From Labilibaculum sp. (GTDB lineage Bacteria; Bacteroidota; Bacteroidia; Bacteroidales; Marinifilaceae): 64,000 nucleotides of DNA. The stretch lies in NCBI GenBank assembly GCA_016342745.1, contig JAEINT010000005.1:1-64000 (forward strand), written 5' to 3'. This document shows, one piece after another, positions 36,796 through 43,972 of this stretch (position 1 is its first letter; each line of letters starts with the position of its first letter). The translations under genes and the position numbers were made by a program. A model generated the notes under the pieces. That model had not been told where the DNA came from. It searched no databases and saw only the letters and a program-made list of their open reading frames with translations.

Positions 36796-37353
36796 TTAAT
36801 GCTTAATCAATTCGTTAGTTCCAATTAACTCCTTTAACATTTTTCGGGCTCTAAAAATATAATTTTTCACCGTTCCCTCTGGTAAGCCTGTAATTTCTAC
36901 AATTTCTTTATAGCACATTTCCTCCAAATGATACAAACTCAACACCGTTTTGTACTGTTCTGGAAGCCGATTTACCATTTTTCTGATGTATTTTTTCAAT
37001 TCATCTTTTTCGACAATTTGCTCAGGGTGTTCATTTGTTATCATGTCCTCATGCAAAAAATCACGCTCATCATCGTCAATTTCCACACCATGCTTTTTCT
37101 TTTTCAAATGATTAACCGAAATGCGATAAGCAATGGTTGCTATCCAAGTCGAAAGCTTCGAATCACCTCTAAACTCAGGCAATTTCTGATGTACTTTAAT
37201 AAACACCTCTTGGCAAACATCCTCCAAATCTTCTTGCCGATTCAACAATCTTGCAGCTACATGAAATACCAACCGCTCGTATTGCTTTACCAAATAGCGG
37301 AAAGCTTGAGGATTGCCATTACAAATCTGTTGTATCAGCTCGGTTTCGTTCAT
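36796..37353 (-). CDS. ECF-type RNA polymerase sigma factor
   Basis: A 185-residue extracytoplasmic-function sigma factor. Region 2 (about 10-80) has LVKQYERLVFHVAARLL, QEDLEDVCQEVFIKV and the promoter-melting DSKLSTWIATIAYRISVNHLKKKK. Region 4 (about 120-180) has RLPEQYKTVLSLYHLEEMCYKEIVEI and the helix-turn-helix TGLPEGTVKNYIFRARKMLKEL. The linker carries the acidic EIDDDERDFLHED. It is followed by a small two-helix membrane protein, its likely inhibitor. The upstream region contains the structured repeat described separately. The regulon is not deducible here. Confidence 0.95.
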   Translation of the reverse strand: MNETELIQQICNGNPQAFRYLVKQYERLVFHVAARLLNRQEDLEDVCQEVFIKVHQKLPEFRGDSKLSTWIATIAYRISVNHLKKKKHGVEIDDDERDFLHEDMITNEHPEQIVEKDELKKYIRKMVNRLPEQYKTVLSLYHLEEMCYKEIVEITGLPEGTVKNYIFRARKMLKELIGTNELIKH

Positions 37354-37423
37354 CTTTGATTGAGTAGACAGGCACTCTTCTTTAATTGTTGCAAAATATT
37401 ACAAATTAATTATATTTTTCTTT

Positions 37424-37506
37424 GGGTGTTCCCCTTCGGGTCGGGTCATACGCTATTACTCCTCGCTCGTACCTTGCTGTGGGGTAGTCGCTTCTCCCCC
37501 TAACAC
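37424..37506. repeat. Structured dispersed element (GTCGGG...CGCTT...CCCTAAC type)
   Basis: This block is far more GC-rich than its surroundings. Its ends pair: GTGTT (37426-37430) with AACAC (37502-37506). Inside are CCCCTTCGGGTCGGG, a variable central hairpin (ACTCC at 37458-37462 with GGGGT at 37481-37485) and GTCGCTTCTCCCCC. From memory, the layout matches an intergenic element common in Bacteroidota genomes, which usually has GGCGTTA...TAACGCC ends; here the end pair differs but still pairs. Near-identical GCAAAATATTA and GCAAATATTA lie just outside (37391 and 37512). Function and the naming of the family are not known to me. Confidence 0.55.
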
Positions 37507-37627
37507 ATGCTGCAAATATTATGAGTATTTTTAAAGTTAAAGTATTTTCTGTTCACACATCCAATTTTTCTTATTCCATTTGCAATCTGAGCTAAGCCTA
37601 GTTGTATCGATACTAAAAGAAGTAAAT

Positions 37628-37656
37628 CCTCTGTGTTTCTCAGTGTACTCAGTGGT
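37628..37656. repeat. Dispersed-type repeat with CACTGAG/CACAGAG phrasing
   Basis: Read on the minus strand this is the phrase ACCACTGAGTACACTGAGAA followed by ACACAGAGG. Repeats of the form CCACTGAG-TACACTGAG-AAACACAGAG recur between genes in many bacteria and are often mis-translated as T-E-x-T-E-K-H-R peptides. A partial echo, ACCACAGAGTA, is found about 60 bases on, near 37710. Confidence 0.5.
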
Positions 37657-37730
37657 AGAATTATTTTTGCAAATTAAAATTTGTTTAGTCGATAACGAAT
37701 TTTGAACTACCACAGAGTAAAAAAAGTATA

Positions 37731-37862
37731 TTGGGAATCCGAACCAAAGTAGGAATCCCAAGGACAAAATTTTGTGCTCCGACTTCAAGTTCGGAGCACG
37801 AATAAATAATCATTCTACTTTTATAATTTTATTTGATCTCTGACTCGAAGTCGGAGTCCCAA
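37731..37862. repeat. Nested inverted repeats (TCCGACTTC/GAAGTCGGA family)
   Basis: GTGCTCCGA (37774-37782) and TCGGAGCAC (37791-37799) form a perfect 9-bp hairpin. A second hairpin, GACTC-N7-GAGTC, lies at 37842-37858. The core CTCCGACTTC (37778-37787) is the exact reverse complement of GAAGTCGGAG (37847-37856), and TTGGGAATCCGA (37731-37742) matches the complement of TCGGAGTCCCAA (37851-37862) at 11 of 12 bases. The set looks like degraded copies of one palindromic intergenic repeat. Confidence 0.6.
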
Positions 37863-37959
37863 GAAATGGAATCGAAAAAAAGTTTAAGCTTTTTGCAACA
37901 TTTTAAAACCCATGATGGTCTAATGGACAAATTACATTCAGAAACTTAAAACTTGAAAT

Positions 37960-38331
37960 ATGAATATCGGCGAATTATTAATGGCTGCAGTGGTGTTTTT
38001 TAGTATCATCACATTTGTGAAAACAATGTCTTCACACTTTCTAAAGAGAAAAATTATTAAAACTGGTCACTTCGATCGAGCAGAAATTTTAGATCAGAAT
38101 ACCGACATAGAAGTGAAAAAACAAGTGCAGTACGATCAATATCCAGCATTAAAATGGGGATTAGTAGCTTTCTTTGGTGGTTTAGGATTTATTGTATTGG
38201 AATTACTAGGAACTCAATTCCCTCAATTCACAGAATATAGAAGTGCTATGCCTTACGGTATCTTCTTCATGTTTACTTCTATTGGGTTTTTAGCTTACTA
38301 CTTGATAATGAGTAGGAAAGTAAAGGGATAG
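37960..38331 (+). CDS. Small membrane protein of unknown function
   Basis: A 123-residue protein with three predicted membrane segments: residues 4-22 (LLMAAVVFFSIITFVKTM), about 67-87 (GLVAFFGGLGFIVLELLG) and about 98-117 (MPYGIFFMFTSIGFLAYYLI). A short charged loop between the first two contains KRKIIKTGHFDRAEIL. It resembles the small DUF6249-type membrane proteins found near ECF sigma factors in Bacteroidota, but I am not certain of the family. It is divergent from the sigma factor gene across the repeat-rich gap and has its own terminator. A part in envelope stress is only a guess from position. Confidence 0.7.
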   Translation: MNIGELLMAAVVFFSIITFVKTMSSHFLKRKIIKTGHFDRAEILDQNTDIEVKKQVQYDQYPALKWGLVAFFGGLGFIVLELLGTQFPQFTEYRSAMPYGIFFMFTSIGFLAYYLIMSRKVKG

Positions 38332-38356
38332 TCTTTTTCAAATTAAATAATTTTCC

Positions 38357-38392
38357 AAAACCTCCATTAGATTTTTCTATTGGAGGTTTTTT
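38357..38392 (+). terminator. Terminator after the small membrane protein gene
   Basis: AAAACCTCCA (38357-38366) pairs perfectly with TGGAGGTTTT (38381-38390) and the helix runs into a T6 tract. Confidence 0.85.
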
Positions 38393-38446
38393 ACGTCATC
38401 GAGAAATCTTCTAGTTTACGCTAATTGTATTTTTTTGGTGAAGTAA

Positions 38447-39301
38447 TTAATTACAACAAACCTGGCCACTGCTTCTAAATTCTTTAACCGTCATACCATA
38501 AACCTTTTTGAATGATTTAGCCAGATGACTGCTGTCGGTAAAGTTTAGCTGATAGGCAATTTCTTTTAAGGACAAATCGGTATGCAGCACCTTTGTTTCC
38601 ACAATGCGAAGTTTCGACTTGGTAATGTAATCGGCCAAACTGATACCTGCTTGCTTCTTAAAATACTCCGAGAAATAGGTTTTCGAGATACCAAACTTAT
38701 CAGCCAGCTTCGGTACTCTCAAATTGTCGCTAATAAAAATATGAGTATTTATATACCTCAGAACTTCCCCAAAACGATTATCAACATCATTGGCCTGATC
38801 GACATACCTTTTCTCAATACTTCTTGCTAAAATATTTAGAATTGAGGCTATGGATCCCGCAATAATCGCTTCTGAGTAATTATCGGCAGACAAGTGTTCC
38901 TGGTAAATGGATTTGATGTTATCGATGATAAACTTCCTTTCTCTATCGGTAGGTATAATATCTCCAGGCACTTTGTTGTAATTGGCTATGATATAGGCAA
39001 TACGATCGAACCAATCCTTATAACTGGTCAGTCCATCTTCCTTTAAAAAGAAATGATCGGTAAAGCTTATGAAGTAAAATCTGGAATGTTCTTCAATTTT
39101 AAATGAATGGCAATCCAAGGGAGGAAGTAGAAATATATTCCCCTCTTTATATTCAAATTCATGCTGATTGATACACTGATAACCGGAACCTTTCTCTACA
39201 TAAACAATCTCGAAGAAATTGTGCTTATGCGGTCTCTTTCCCCACGAAGACATTTCTTCAATCTGGATTTCGAATAATTTGTTAGTTCTCTCTGTAAACA
39301 T
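38447..39301 (-). CDS. AraC-family transcriptional regulator with cupin N-terminus
   Basis: A 284-residue AraC-type activator. The N-terminal part (about 10-95) is a cupin sensor domain ([35 protein letters not shown]). The C-terminal ~100 residues have the two helix-turn-helix units, [20 protein letters not shown] and [20 protein letters not shown]. The ATG at 39301 is used; the longer frame starts with TTG inside the promoter box. It ends in a Cys-Cys pair (QVCCN), which is unusual and could be redox-sensitive, though this is speculative. It is divergent from the 25-residue peptide, flavinylated membrane protein and nitroreductase genes, so it is their likely regulator. Confidence 0.9.
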   Translation of the reverse strand: MFTERTNKLFEIQIEEMSSWGKRPHKHNFFEIVYVEKGSGYQCINQHEFEYKEGNIFLLPPLDCHSFKIEEHSRFYFISFTDHFFLKEDGLTSYKDWFDRIAYIIANYNKVPGDIIPTDRERKFIIDNIKSIYQEHLSADNYSEAIIAGSIASILNILARSIEKRYVDQANDVDNRFGEVLRYINTHIFISDNLRVPKLADKFGISKTYFSEYFKKQAGISLADYITKSKLRIVETKVLHTDLSLKEIAYQLNFTDSSHLAKSFKKVYGMTVKEFRSSGQVCCN

Positions 39302-39325
39302 TGTATCTATATTGGTTTGTCTTTG

Positions 39326-39333
39326 CAAATGTA
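39326..39333 (-). promoter_or_regulatory. -7 promoter box of the AraC-family gene
   Basis: On the minus strand this reads TACATTTG, a full match to TAnnTTTG, 24 bases upstream of the ATG at 39301. It supports that start, since the longer frame would begin inside the box. Confidence 0.6.
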
Positions 39334-39517
39334 GGGATAAACTAATGATTAAAGATGTTAATAAAAGGTTAAAGTAACTTTTTCACACATAAAACCATTA
39401 ATAATACAATAAATCTCTTTTGTATACATAGGCTTCAGGTCAAGGGGGTAACATAATGTAAGTGTGAGATACCATTTTTCCCAATCTCGATACAATGAAT
39501 AAACTTATCGGCAGATA

Positions 39518-39525
39518 TACTTTTG
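39518..39525 (+). promoter_or_regulatory. Possible -7 box of the peptide/flavinylated-protein operon
   Basis: TACTTTTG fits TAnnTTTG and lies 59 bases before the small ORF at 39585. The motif ATCTCGATA sits about 25 bases upstream (39484-39492) and recurs beside the promoter at 41732. Confidence 0.4.
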
Positions 39526-39584
39526 TAACATCTATAAATAATAAGGGATTTCCTTCGATAGGGTGATTAAATAGAAATAAAAAT

Positions 39585-39662
39585 ATGAAGAAATTAAGTG
39601 TTAGCGATGTAATCAATATTATACTGGCGGCAGTAGTAATTATTTTATTATTGGCATTATGA
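39585..39662 (+). CDS. 25-residue membrane peptide, translationally coupled to the next gene
   Basis: A short ORF, ATG at 39585 to TGA at 39662, encoding MKKLSVSDVINIILAAVVII followed by LLLAL. It has a charged N-terminus and a single hydrophobic helix of about 17 residues, as in small membrane subunits. The stop overlaps the ATG of the flavinylated membrane protein (ATGA at 39659-39662), so translation of the two is likely coupled. An AAAT-rich stretch precedes the ATG, as is usual for this organism. I do not recognise a family. It may be a leader peptide or a small subunit that stabilises the membrane complex. Confidence 0.6.
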   Translation: MKKLSVSDVINIILAAVVIILLLAL

Positions 39663-40837
39663 TGAAAATTGGGATAGGTCAAACTTCAGTTCAAAAGGTT
39701 TATGCCATTACTGTAATTATTTTATTGCTAGGTGTATTGGCAATGCAAAGGGATAAATTTTTTGGCTATGAATTATTTACTGGCAAAACTGATGTAAAGC
39801 AAGATGCAAAATATACAATTAATGATATTAGGATATTATTCTCAGATGCCTCGAGCTATAAAGTTCAGAAAGATAGTATCATCGTTTTTTCAAAAGAACA
39901 TCAAATTGGTTGGGCATATAATACCAGTCCCATTTCCGATTCAATTATCGGATTTGCTTCCTCGGTACCACTACTCTTAGCTTATAGTAATCAGGATAGT
40001 CTTGTTGGAATTACGCTGCTTAAGAATTATGAATCGCCAGATTTTGTACAAAAAATAAAAGAAACCGGATTCATGGAATCGTGGAATAACTTGAAAATTC
40101 AAGATGTGCTGAATGCAAAGGTTGATGTTGTTTCCGGAGCTACGTTAACTTCAAAGGCAATTATAAAGACAGTAAAACATAGAACAGGAAAAATTTTGAA
40201 GCAGTCAGTTTCTCTTACTGTGCAAACTGATTTTTTAGCAATCTTTAAAAGTGTGCTGGGTGTCGTTTTACTAATTCTGGCATTAATTCAGTTTTTCACT
40301 CCTAAAACACTAAAAAGGTTTCGAATTATTTATCAGATTTTGCTTGTGGTGATTTTAGGATTTTGGTCGGGAACATTCCTTTCCTTATTCTCTTTCAATA
40401 ATTGGACTGTGCATGGAATTGATTTGCCAGCAAAACTATTTGTATTTGCAGTTTTAGTTTTGAGCATTGTGATTCCCTTACTTACCAGTAAGGCGTTTTA
40501 CTGCAGTCATCTTTGTCCTTTTGGAGCATCACAAGATTTATTGGGAAAAGTAAGAAAGAACAAACTGAAATTACCCAATAATGTAAAACAATTCGTGGCA
40601 ACACTGCGCGAAAAAGTATTTGCAACTATCATGTTGTTATTATTTACGGGAGTCAGTTTCGATTTGACCAATATAGAGCCATTCTCAGCTTTCCTATTCA
40701 GATCAGCTTCTATTCCAGTTATTGTCTTAGCGGTTACATTTTTGCTGTTATCTATTTTCATCCCTCGTCCTTGGTGCAATTATGCTTGCCCTACAGGATA
40801 CCTATTAGAAACAATTAGAAAACCATTCAAAAAATAA
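39659..40837 (+). CDS. FMN-binding, polytopic Fe-S membrane protein (NosR/RnfG-like)
   Basis: A 392-residue membrane redox protein. One helix (about 14-31) leads to an extracytoplasmic FMN-binding domain (about 60-180) with the flavinylation motif SGATLTSKA near 158-166; the Thr would carry covalent FMN added by ApbE. Five helices follow (about 193-213, 222-245, 258-278, 315-333, 345-365). Two cysteine motifs, FYCSHLCPFGASQDLLGK and WCNYACPTGYLLETI, resemble the CxxxCPxG signatures of NapH/NosR-type membrane proteins. Such proteins pass electrons from the membrane pool to the outside. It is coupled to the upstream peptide and 3 bases before an anchored nitroreductase, its probable partner. 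Confidence 0.85.
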   Translation: MMKIGIGQTSVQKVYAITVIILLLGVLAMQRDKFFGYELFTGKTDVKQDAKYTINDIRILFSDASSYKVQKDSIIVFSKEHQIGWAYNTSPISDSIIGFASSVPLLLAYSNQDSLVGITLLKNYESPDFVQKIKETGFMESWNNLKIQDVLNAKVDVVSGATLTSKAIIKTVKHRTGKILKQSVSLTVQTDFLAIFKSVLGVVLLILALIQFFTPKTLKRFRIIYQILLVVILGFWSGTFLSLFSFNNWTVHGIDLPAKLFVFAVLVLSIVIPLLTSKAFYCSHLCPFGASQDLLGKVRKNKLKLPNNVKQFVATLREKVFATIMLLLFTGVSFDLTNIEPFSAFLFRSASIPVIVLAVTFLLLSIFIPRPWCNYACPTGYLLETIRKPFKK

Positions 40838-40840
40838 ATC

Positions 40841-41476
40841 ATGAACAAGAGTCATTTATTATCCTTATTGTTAGTAATCGCCTTACTTCTTTCAACCTAT
40901 AAGTTGGTTGAAATGAAACATGAGGTAGAAGAGATTTCTCAATCTGCAACAACTAAAAAAGAAGCAATTTTATCAGTTATTCACAGTCGAAAGAGTGTTA
41001 GAAACTATACCGATCAACAAATTTCTGACGAAGAGATAGCAACTATCTTGAAAGCAGGCATGGCTGCTCCTACGGGCTTTAATGCACAACCATGGCAATT
41101 TATTGTTATCAAGGATAGAAATACGATGCTCGAATTAAGGAAAGAATTAAAGTATGCACGAGGTTTAGATGGTTCTCCTGCTGCTATTGTTGTTTGTGGT
41201 GATATGAATAAGGTAAGAGAAGAAGCTCCTGAATTTTGGATTACAGATACCTCTGCAGCAACACAGAATATGCTTTTGGCTATGGAAGGAATGGGACTAG
41301 GAGGTGTTTGGAGTACTTTATATCCTGGAAAGGATAGAATGGAACATGCACGAAAGGTGCTGAATTTACCGGAACACATCATGCCGATGTGTGTGATTCC
41401 TTTTGGTTATCCTGCAGGTGTTGAAAAAGCTAAAGATAAATTTGATGTTGCTAATATACATATGGAAAAGTGGTGA
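40841..41476 (+). CDS. Membrane-anchored nitroreductase-family flavoprotein
   Basis: A 211-residue nitroreductase-fold protein with an added N-terminal signal anchor (about 5-22, LLSLLLVIALLLSTYKLVE) that places the enzyme outside the cytoplasm. The FMN-binding motif is HSRKSVRNYTDQQISDEE, with PTGFNAQPWQFIVIKD and the C-terminal GGVWSTLYPGKDR-VIPFGYPAG. The usual cytoplasmic enzyme uses NAD(P)H; an exported version would need another electron source. The adjacent flavinylated membrane protein, whose stop is 3 bases upstream, could be that source. The physiological acceptor is unknown; quinones, nitro compounds or a metal are all possible. Confidence 0.85.
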   Translation: MNKSHLLSLLLVIALLLSTYKLVEMKHEVEEISQSATTKKEAILSVIHSRKSVRNYTDQQISDEEIATILKAGMAAPTGFNAQPWQFIVIKDRNTMLELRKELKYARGLDGSPAAIVVCGDMNKVREEAPEFWITDTSAATQNMLLAMEGMGLGGVWSTLYPGKDRMEHARKVLNLPEHIMPMCVIPFGYPAGVEKAKDKFDVANIHMEKW

Positions 41477-41513
41477 TACCTCTAAGAATAAACTAGTATT
41501 ATAACTATTAAAG

Positions 41514-41548
41514 AAGCATCAGAATAAATTATTCTTGATGCTTTTTTT
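41514..41548 (+). terminator. Terminator after the anchored nitroreductase gene
   Basis: AAGCATCA-GAATAA and TTATTC-TTGATGCTT form a stem with one small offset, followed by T7. This separates the three-gene unit from the downstream operon. Confidence 0.75.
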
Positions 41549-41795
41549 GGTTTAAGCTTAGATACTGAGATGTCTACTAATTGTATAATTATTGGTTGTT
41601 TAGTTTGATGTTTAGATTTAAAAACTCATTTGTTTCAATTATTCATTCATATACCGTTTTTTTTAATTAAAAACCTTTTAATATACAATACTACCCAATT
41701 CTCTTACAATCATTGAATGTCATTCAGGATGTAACTTTGTCATCTCGATAAATCAAACAAGAGTATAAAAGAATTACTACTAAAAATATTATTTC
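41549..41795 (+). other. Gap between redox units (promoter of the downstream operon)
   Basis: The 319 bases between the two units hold, in order, the terminator, an AT-rich spacer, the promoter with internal palindrome (41712-41739) and a 56-base leader. I see no small ORF with a convincing start. Confidence 0.6.
41712..41739 (+). promoter_or_regulatory. Promoter with palindromic operator TGAATG-T-CATTCA
   Basis: TAACTTTG (41732-41739) is a -7 box and ATTG (41712-41715) a weak -33 box, with a 16-base spacer. TGAATGTCATTCA (41714-41726) is a perfect 6-1-6 palindrome covering the end of the -33 box and most of the spacer. A protein bound here would block or adjust RNA polymerase. Confidence 0.55.
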
Positions 41796-42092
41796 ATGAA
41801 AGATCAAAAAATAAGTATCGTAGCACGAATATTAGTTAGGGAAGGTGAAGCAGATACAGTAAAAGCTGAATTGCTGAAACTTGCTAACTTGTCAAAATCA
41901 GATAAAGGATGTATTAATTACGATTTACATCAGGATAAGGAAAATTCAAATCTATTTTTTGTTTATGAAAATTGGGAAAATCCTGACGCTTTGCAGAAGC
42001 ATGTAGAAAGCACTCATTTTACTGAATACATGAAAGCAACAGAGCTTGCAACTGAAGAGTTTGTAGTTAATAAAATGATTCACATTGCTTAG
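41796..42092 (+). CDS. ABM-domain (YgiN-like) monooxygenase
   Basis: A 98-residue antibiotic-biosynthesis-monooxygenase (ABM) domain protein with a ferredoxin-like fold. The family pattern is visible: VARILVREGEADTVKAELL at the start, KGCINYDLHQDKENSNLFFVYENWENPDALQKH in the middle and STHFTEYMKA near the end. Its nearest characterised analogues are quinol monooxygenases (YgiN) and related cofactor-free oxygenases; some members instead act as heme or autoinducer-processing enzymes. It is the first gene of a five-gene operon with an SDR, a nitroreductase and a radical SAM protein, a context that suits quinone handling. The substrate is not known. Confidence 0.85.
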   Translation: MKDQKISIVARILVREGEADTVKAELLKLANLSKSDKGCINYDLHQDKENSNLFFVYENWENPDALQKHVESTHFTEYMKATELATEEFVVNKMIHIA

Positions 42093-42140
42093 TTAGTAAT
42101 TGAAACCGAATAAATATAGAGAATTAAAAAGAATCAAGAA

Positions 42141-43157
42141 ATGAAAAATTTATATATCAAGTCATTAGTAGCAACTATCCTTATATTATTTACAAGTGCG
42201 AACATCAATGCCCAAACAGCTAAACTTGCTGAAACAGTTCTTTCTTCTGAAACGGTTAGAGCTGGAAATATGACGATTAGCCCATCGGGTAGAATGTTTG
42301 TTTCAATTAATCCTCTTTTAGGAGCTGATGTGCGCGTTTACGAGATTGGTGAGAATGGTGAAACTAAGGTTTATCCAAATGCTGAATATTCAAAAGGAGA
42401 GGATTCAAAAATTAAAGCTATAATCGGTATTAGAACGGATCGCAAAAACAATCTCTGGTTATTGGATATGGGTGTTAAGCAGATTATCGTTTGGAATACT
42501 AAAAATGAGAAGCTGGTAAAAAGGATTAAGATTCCAGAAAATGTTGTGACGCCAGCCAGTTTTCTGCAAGATTTCGTAATTGATGAAAAGCACAATCGTG
42601 TAATTATTGCCGATATGACTCAAGGAGACTTGAAAAGTGCTCCAATACCTGCTTTTATTGTTATTGATACCAAAACTGGTGCTGCAAGAAGAATGGCAGA
42701 AAGCCACGCATCGATGATGCCTGATTTTGAAGGAGGATTTGCTTTAAATCCAATTGCTATTGACCCTAATTTTAAATGGGTATATTTTGGAGCCTTACAC
42801 GGTAAAAAAATATATCGAGTGCCTGCAAAAAGTTTTGACTCCGATGAAGAGTTAACTGCAAGTATTGAAGAGTATTCTGCAAAATCATACAGCGATGGTA
42901 TTGCTGCAGATAAAAAAGGGAATGTTTACATAAGCAATATCGAACAAAACGAACTTGCTGTGTCTAATGCTAAAGATGGATTCAGAACTATTGCTACACT
43001 TCCAGTTGGTCAAACATGGCCAGATGGATTGCATCTGGCTAAGGATGGCTATTTATACAGTACTGTTGATCAGTTAAACAGAGTACCTGCTCTTAATAAT
43101 GGAAAAGACGATAGTGTTGGACCATTTATTATTGTGAAAACAAAGTTAACTAAATAA
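42141..43157 (+). CDS. Exported MRJP/dopachrome-tautomerase-related beta-propeller
   Basis: A 338-residue exported protein with a signal peptide ending at SANINA. It has a six-bladed propeller of the major-royal-jelly-protein/SMP-30-like superfamily; bacterial relatives are annotated as L-dopachrome tautomerase-related. Family motifs seen are RAGNMTISPSGRMFVSINP, WLLDMGVKQIIVWN, DFVIDEKHNRVIIADM and SYSDGIAADKKGNVYISNI. No catalytic residues are well defined for this group. It is 48 bases after the ABM gene and 9 before the SDR, so it belongs to the same transcript. A periplasmic role on a small aromatic or quinone-like ligand is inference. Confidence 0.85.
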   Translation: MKNLYIKSLVATILILFTSANINAQTAKLAETVLSSETVRAGNMTISPSGRMFVSINPLLGADVRVYEIGENGETKVYPNAEYSKGEDSKIKAIIGIRTDRKNNLWLLDMGVKQIIVWNTKNEKLVKRIKIPENVVTPASFLQDFVIDEKHNRVIIADMTQGDLKSAPIPAFIVIDTKTGAARRMAESHASMMPDFEGGFALNPIAIDPNFKWVYFGALHGKKIYRVPAKSFDSDEELTASIEEYSAKSYSDGIAADKKGNVYISNIEQNELAVSNAKDGFRTIATLPVGQTWPDGLHLAKDGYLYSTVDQLNRVPALNNGKDDSVGPFIIVKTKLTK

Positions 43158-43166
43158 TAAGCTGAA

Positions 43167-43964
43167 ATGGTTAAGAATATACTAATTACAGGTAGTACAG
43201 ATGGAATTGGAAAACTTGTTACGGCAATGTTCGCAAAAGAAGGACATACGGTTTATGTACACGGAAGAAGCCAAGAGAAGGTAAATGCCACAATTTCTGA
43301 GCTTAAAGAATCGACAAAGAATGAGTCTATCCATGGCTTTGTGGCTGATTTATCAGATTTAGATGCTGTTAAAAAAATGGTTTTGCAAGTGAACGATGAG
43401 GTTTCGCACATCGATATTTTAATCAACAATGCCGGTGTTTTCAAAACTCCTTTTTCTGTGAATAGAAATGGTTTGGATCTGAGATTTGTAGTCAACTATT
43501 TGGCACCATATTTACTAACCAAAGGACTAACGCCATTAATCAAAAAGGGAAGCAATGCTCGTATTATTAACCTGAGTTCTGCTGCACAAGCTCCTGTTTC
43601 TTACGATGCGATTGTTGGTAAAAAAGAAGTGTCGGTTAACGAATTTTATGCAATAAGTAAATTGGCGTTAACCATGTGGAGTTTCCGATTGGCAAAAGAA
43701 TTGGAAGATATAGAAGTAATCGCCGTAAACCCGGGATCCTTGCTGAATACAAAAATGGCTAACGAAGCATATGGTCAACATTGGTCTCCGGCCAATAAAG
43801 GCTCTAATATTTTATACGACTTGGCCGTTTCGGAAGATCATAAAGGCATTACAGGAAAGTATTTTGATAATGATAATGGTGTTTATGCCAAAGCTCATCC
43901 AGATGCATACAATGAGACCGCAATTAATGAACTGATTGATTTTACAAATAAATTAATCGATTAA
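43167..43964 (+). CDS. Short-chain dehydrogenase/reductase
   Basis: A 265-residue classical SDR. The Rossmann nucleotide motif is TGSTDGIGKLV, with an HGRSQEK segment whose basic residue favours NADP(H). The structural LINNAGVFK motif and the catalytic Ser (INLSSAAQAP) with Tyr-x-x-x-Lys (FYAISKLALTMW) are all present, and VNPGSLLNT follows. It therefore should be an active oxidoreductase, probably on a small carbonyl or quinone compound. It starts 9 bases after the propeller gene and ends 8 before the radical SAM gene, in the middle of the redox operon. Confidence 0.9.
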   Translation: MVKNILITGSTDGIGKLVTAMFAKEGHTVYVHGRSQEKVNATISELKESTKNESIHGFVADLSDLDAVKKMVLQVNDEVSHIDILINNAGVFKTPFSVNRNGLDLRFVVNYLAPYLLTKGLTPLIKKGSNARIINLSSAAQAPVSYDAIVGKKEVSVNEFYAISKLALTMWSFRLAKELEDIEVIAVNPGSLLNTKMANEAYGQHWSPANKGSNILYDLAVSEDHKGITGKYFDNDNGVYAKAHPDAYNETAINELIDFTNKLID

Positions 43965-43972
43965 GAAAAAAG

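Larger units (their letters stand above)
37354..37959. other. Non-coding stretch rich in repeats and hairpins
   Basis: No gene is supported in these 606 bases. The part nearest the sigma gene is plain AT-rich DNA (its leader and promoter). At 37424-37506 is a GC-richer structured element; at 37628-37656 a dispersed-type repeat; at 37731-37862 a nest of related inverted repeats. An 83-codon frame at 37537-37788 (minus) only translates these repeats. Confidence 0.7.

Noticed and set aside
36928-37359. Plus-strand frame of 143 codons opposite the ECF sigma gene
   Set aside because: It lies almost wholly antisense to a well-supported sigma factor and resembles no protein.
37537-37788. Minus-strand frame of 83 codons in the repeat-rich gap
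   Set aside because: It translates the CACTGAG repeat and hairpins into a T-E-x-T-E-K-H-R type peptide, a known artefact; no start context or family.
39440-39682. Minus-strand frame of 80 codons across the AraC/peptide promoter region
   Set aside because: It crosses the putative promoter and the 25-residue ORF in antisense and has no family match.
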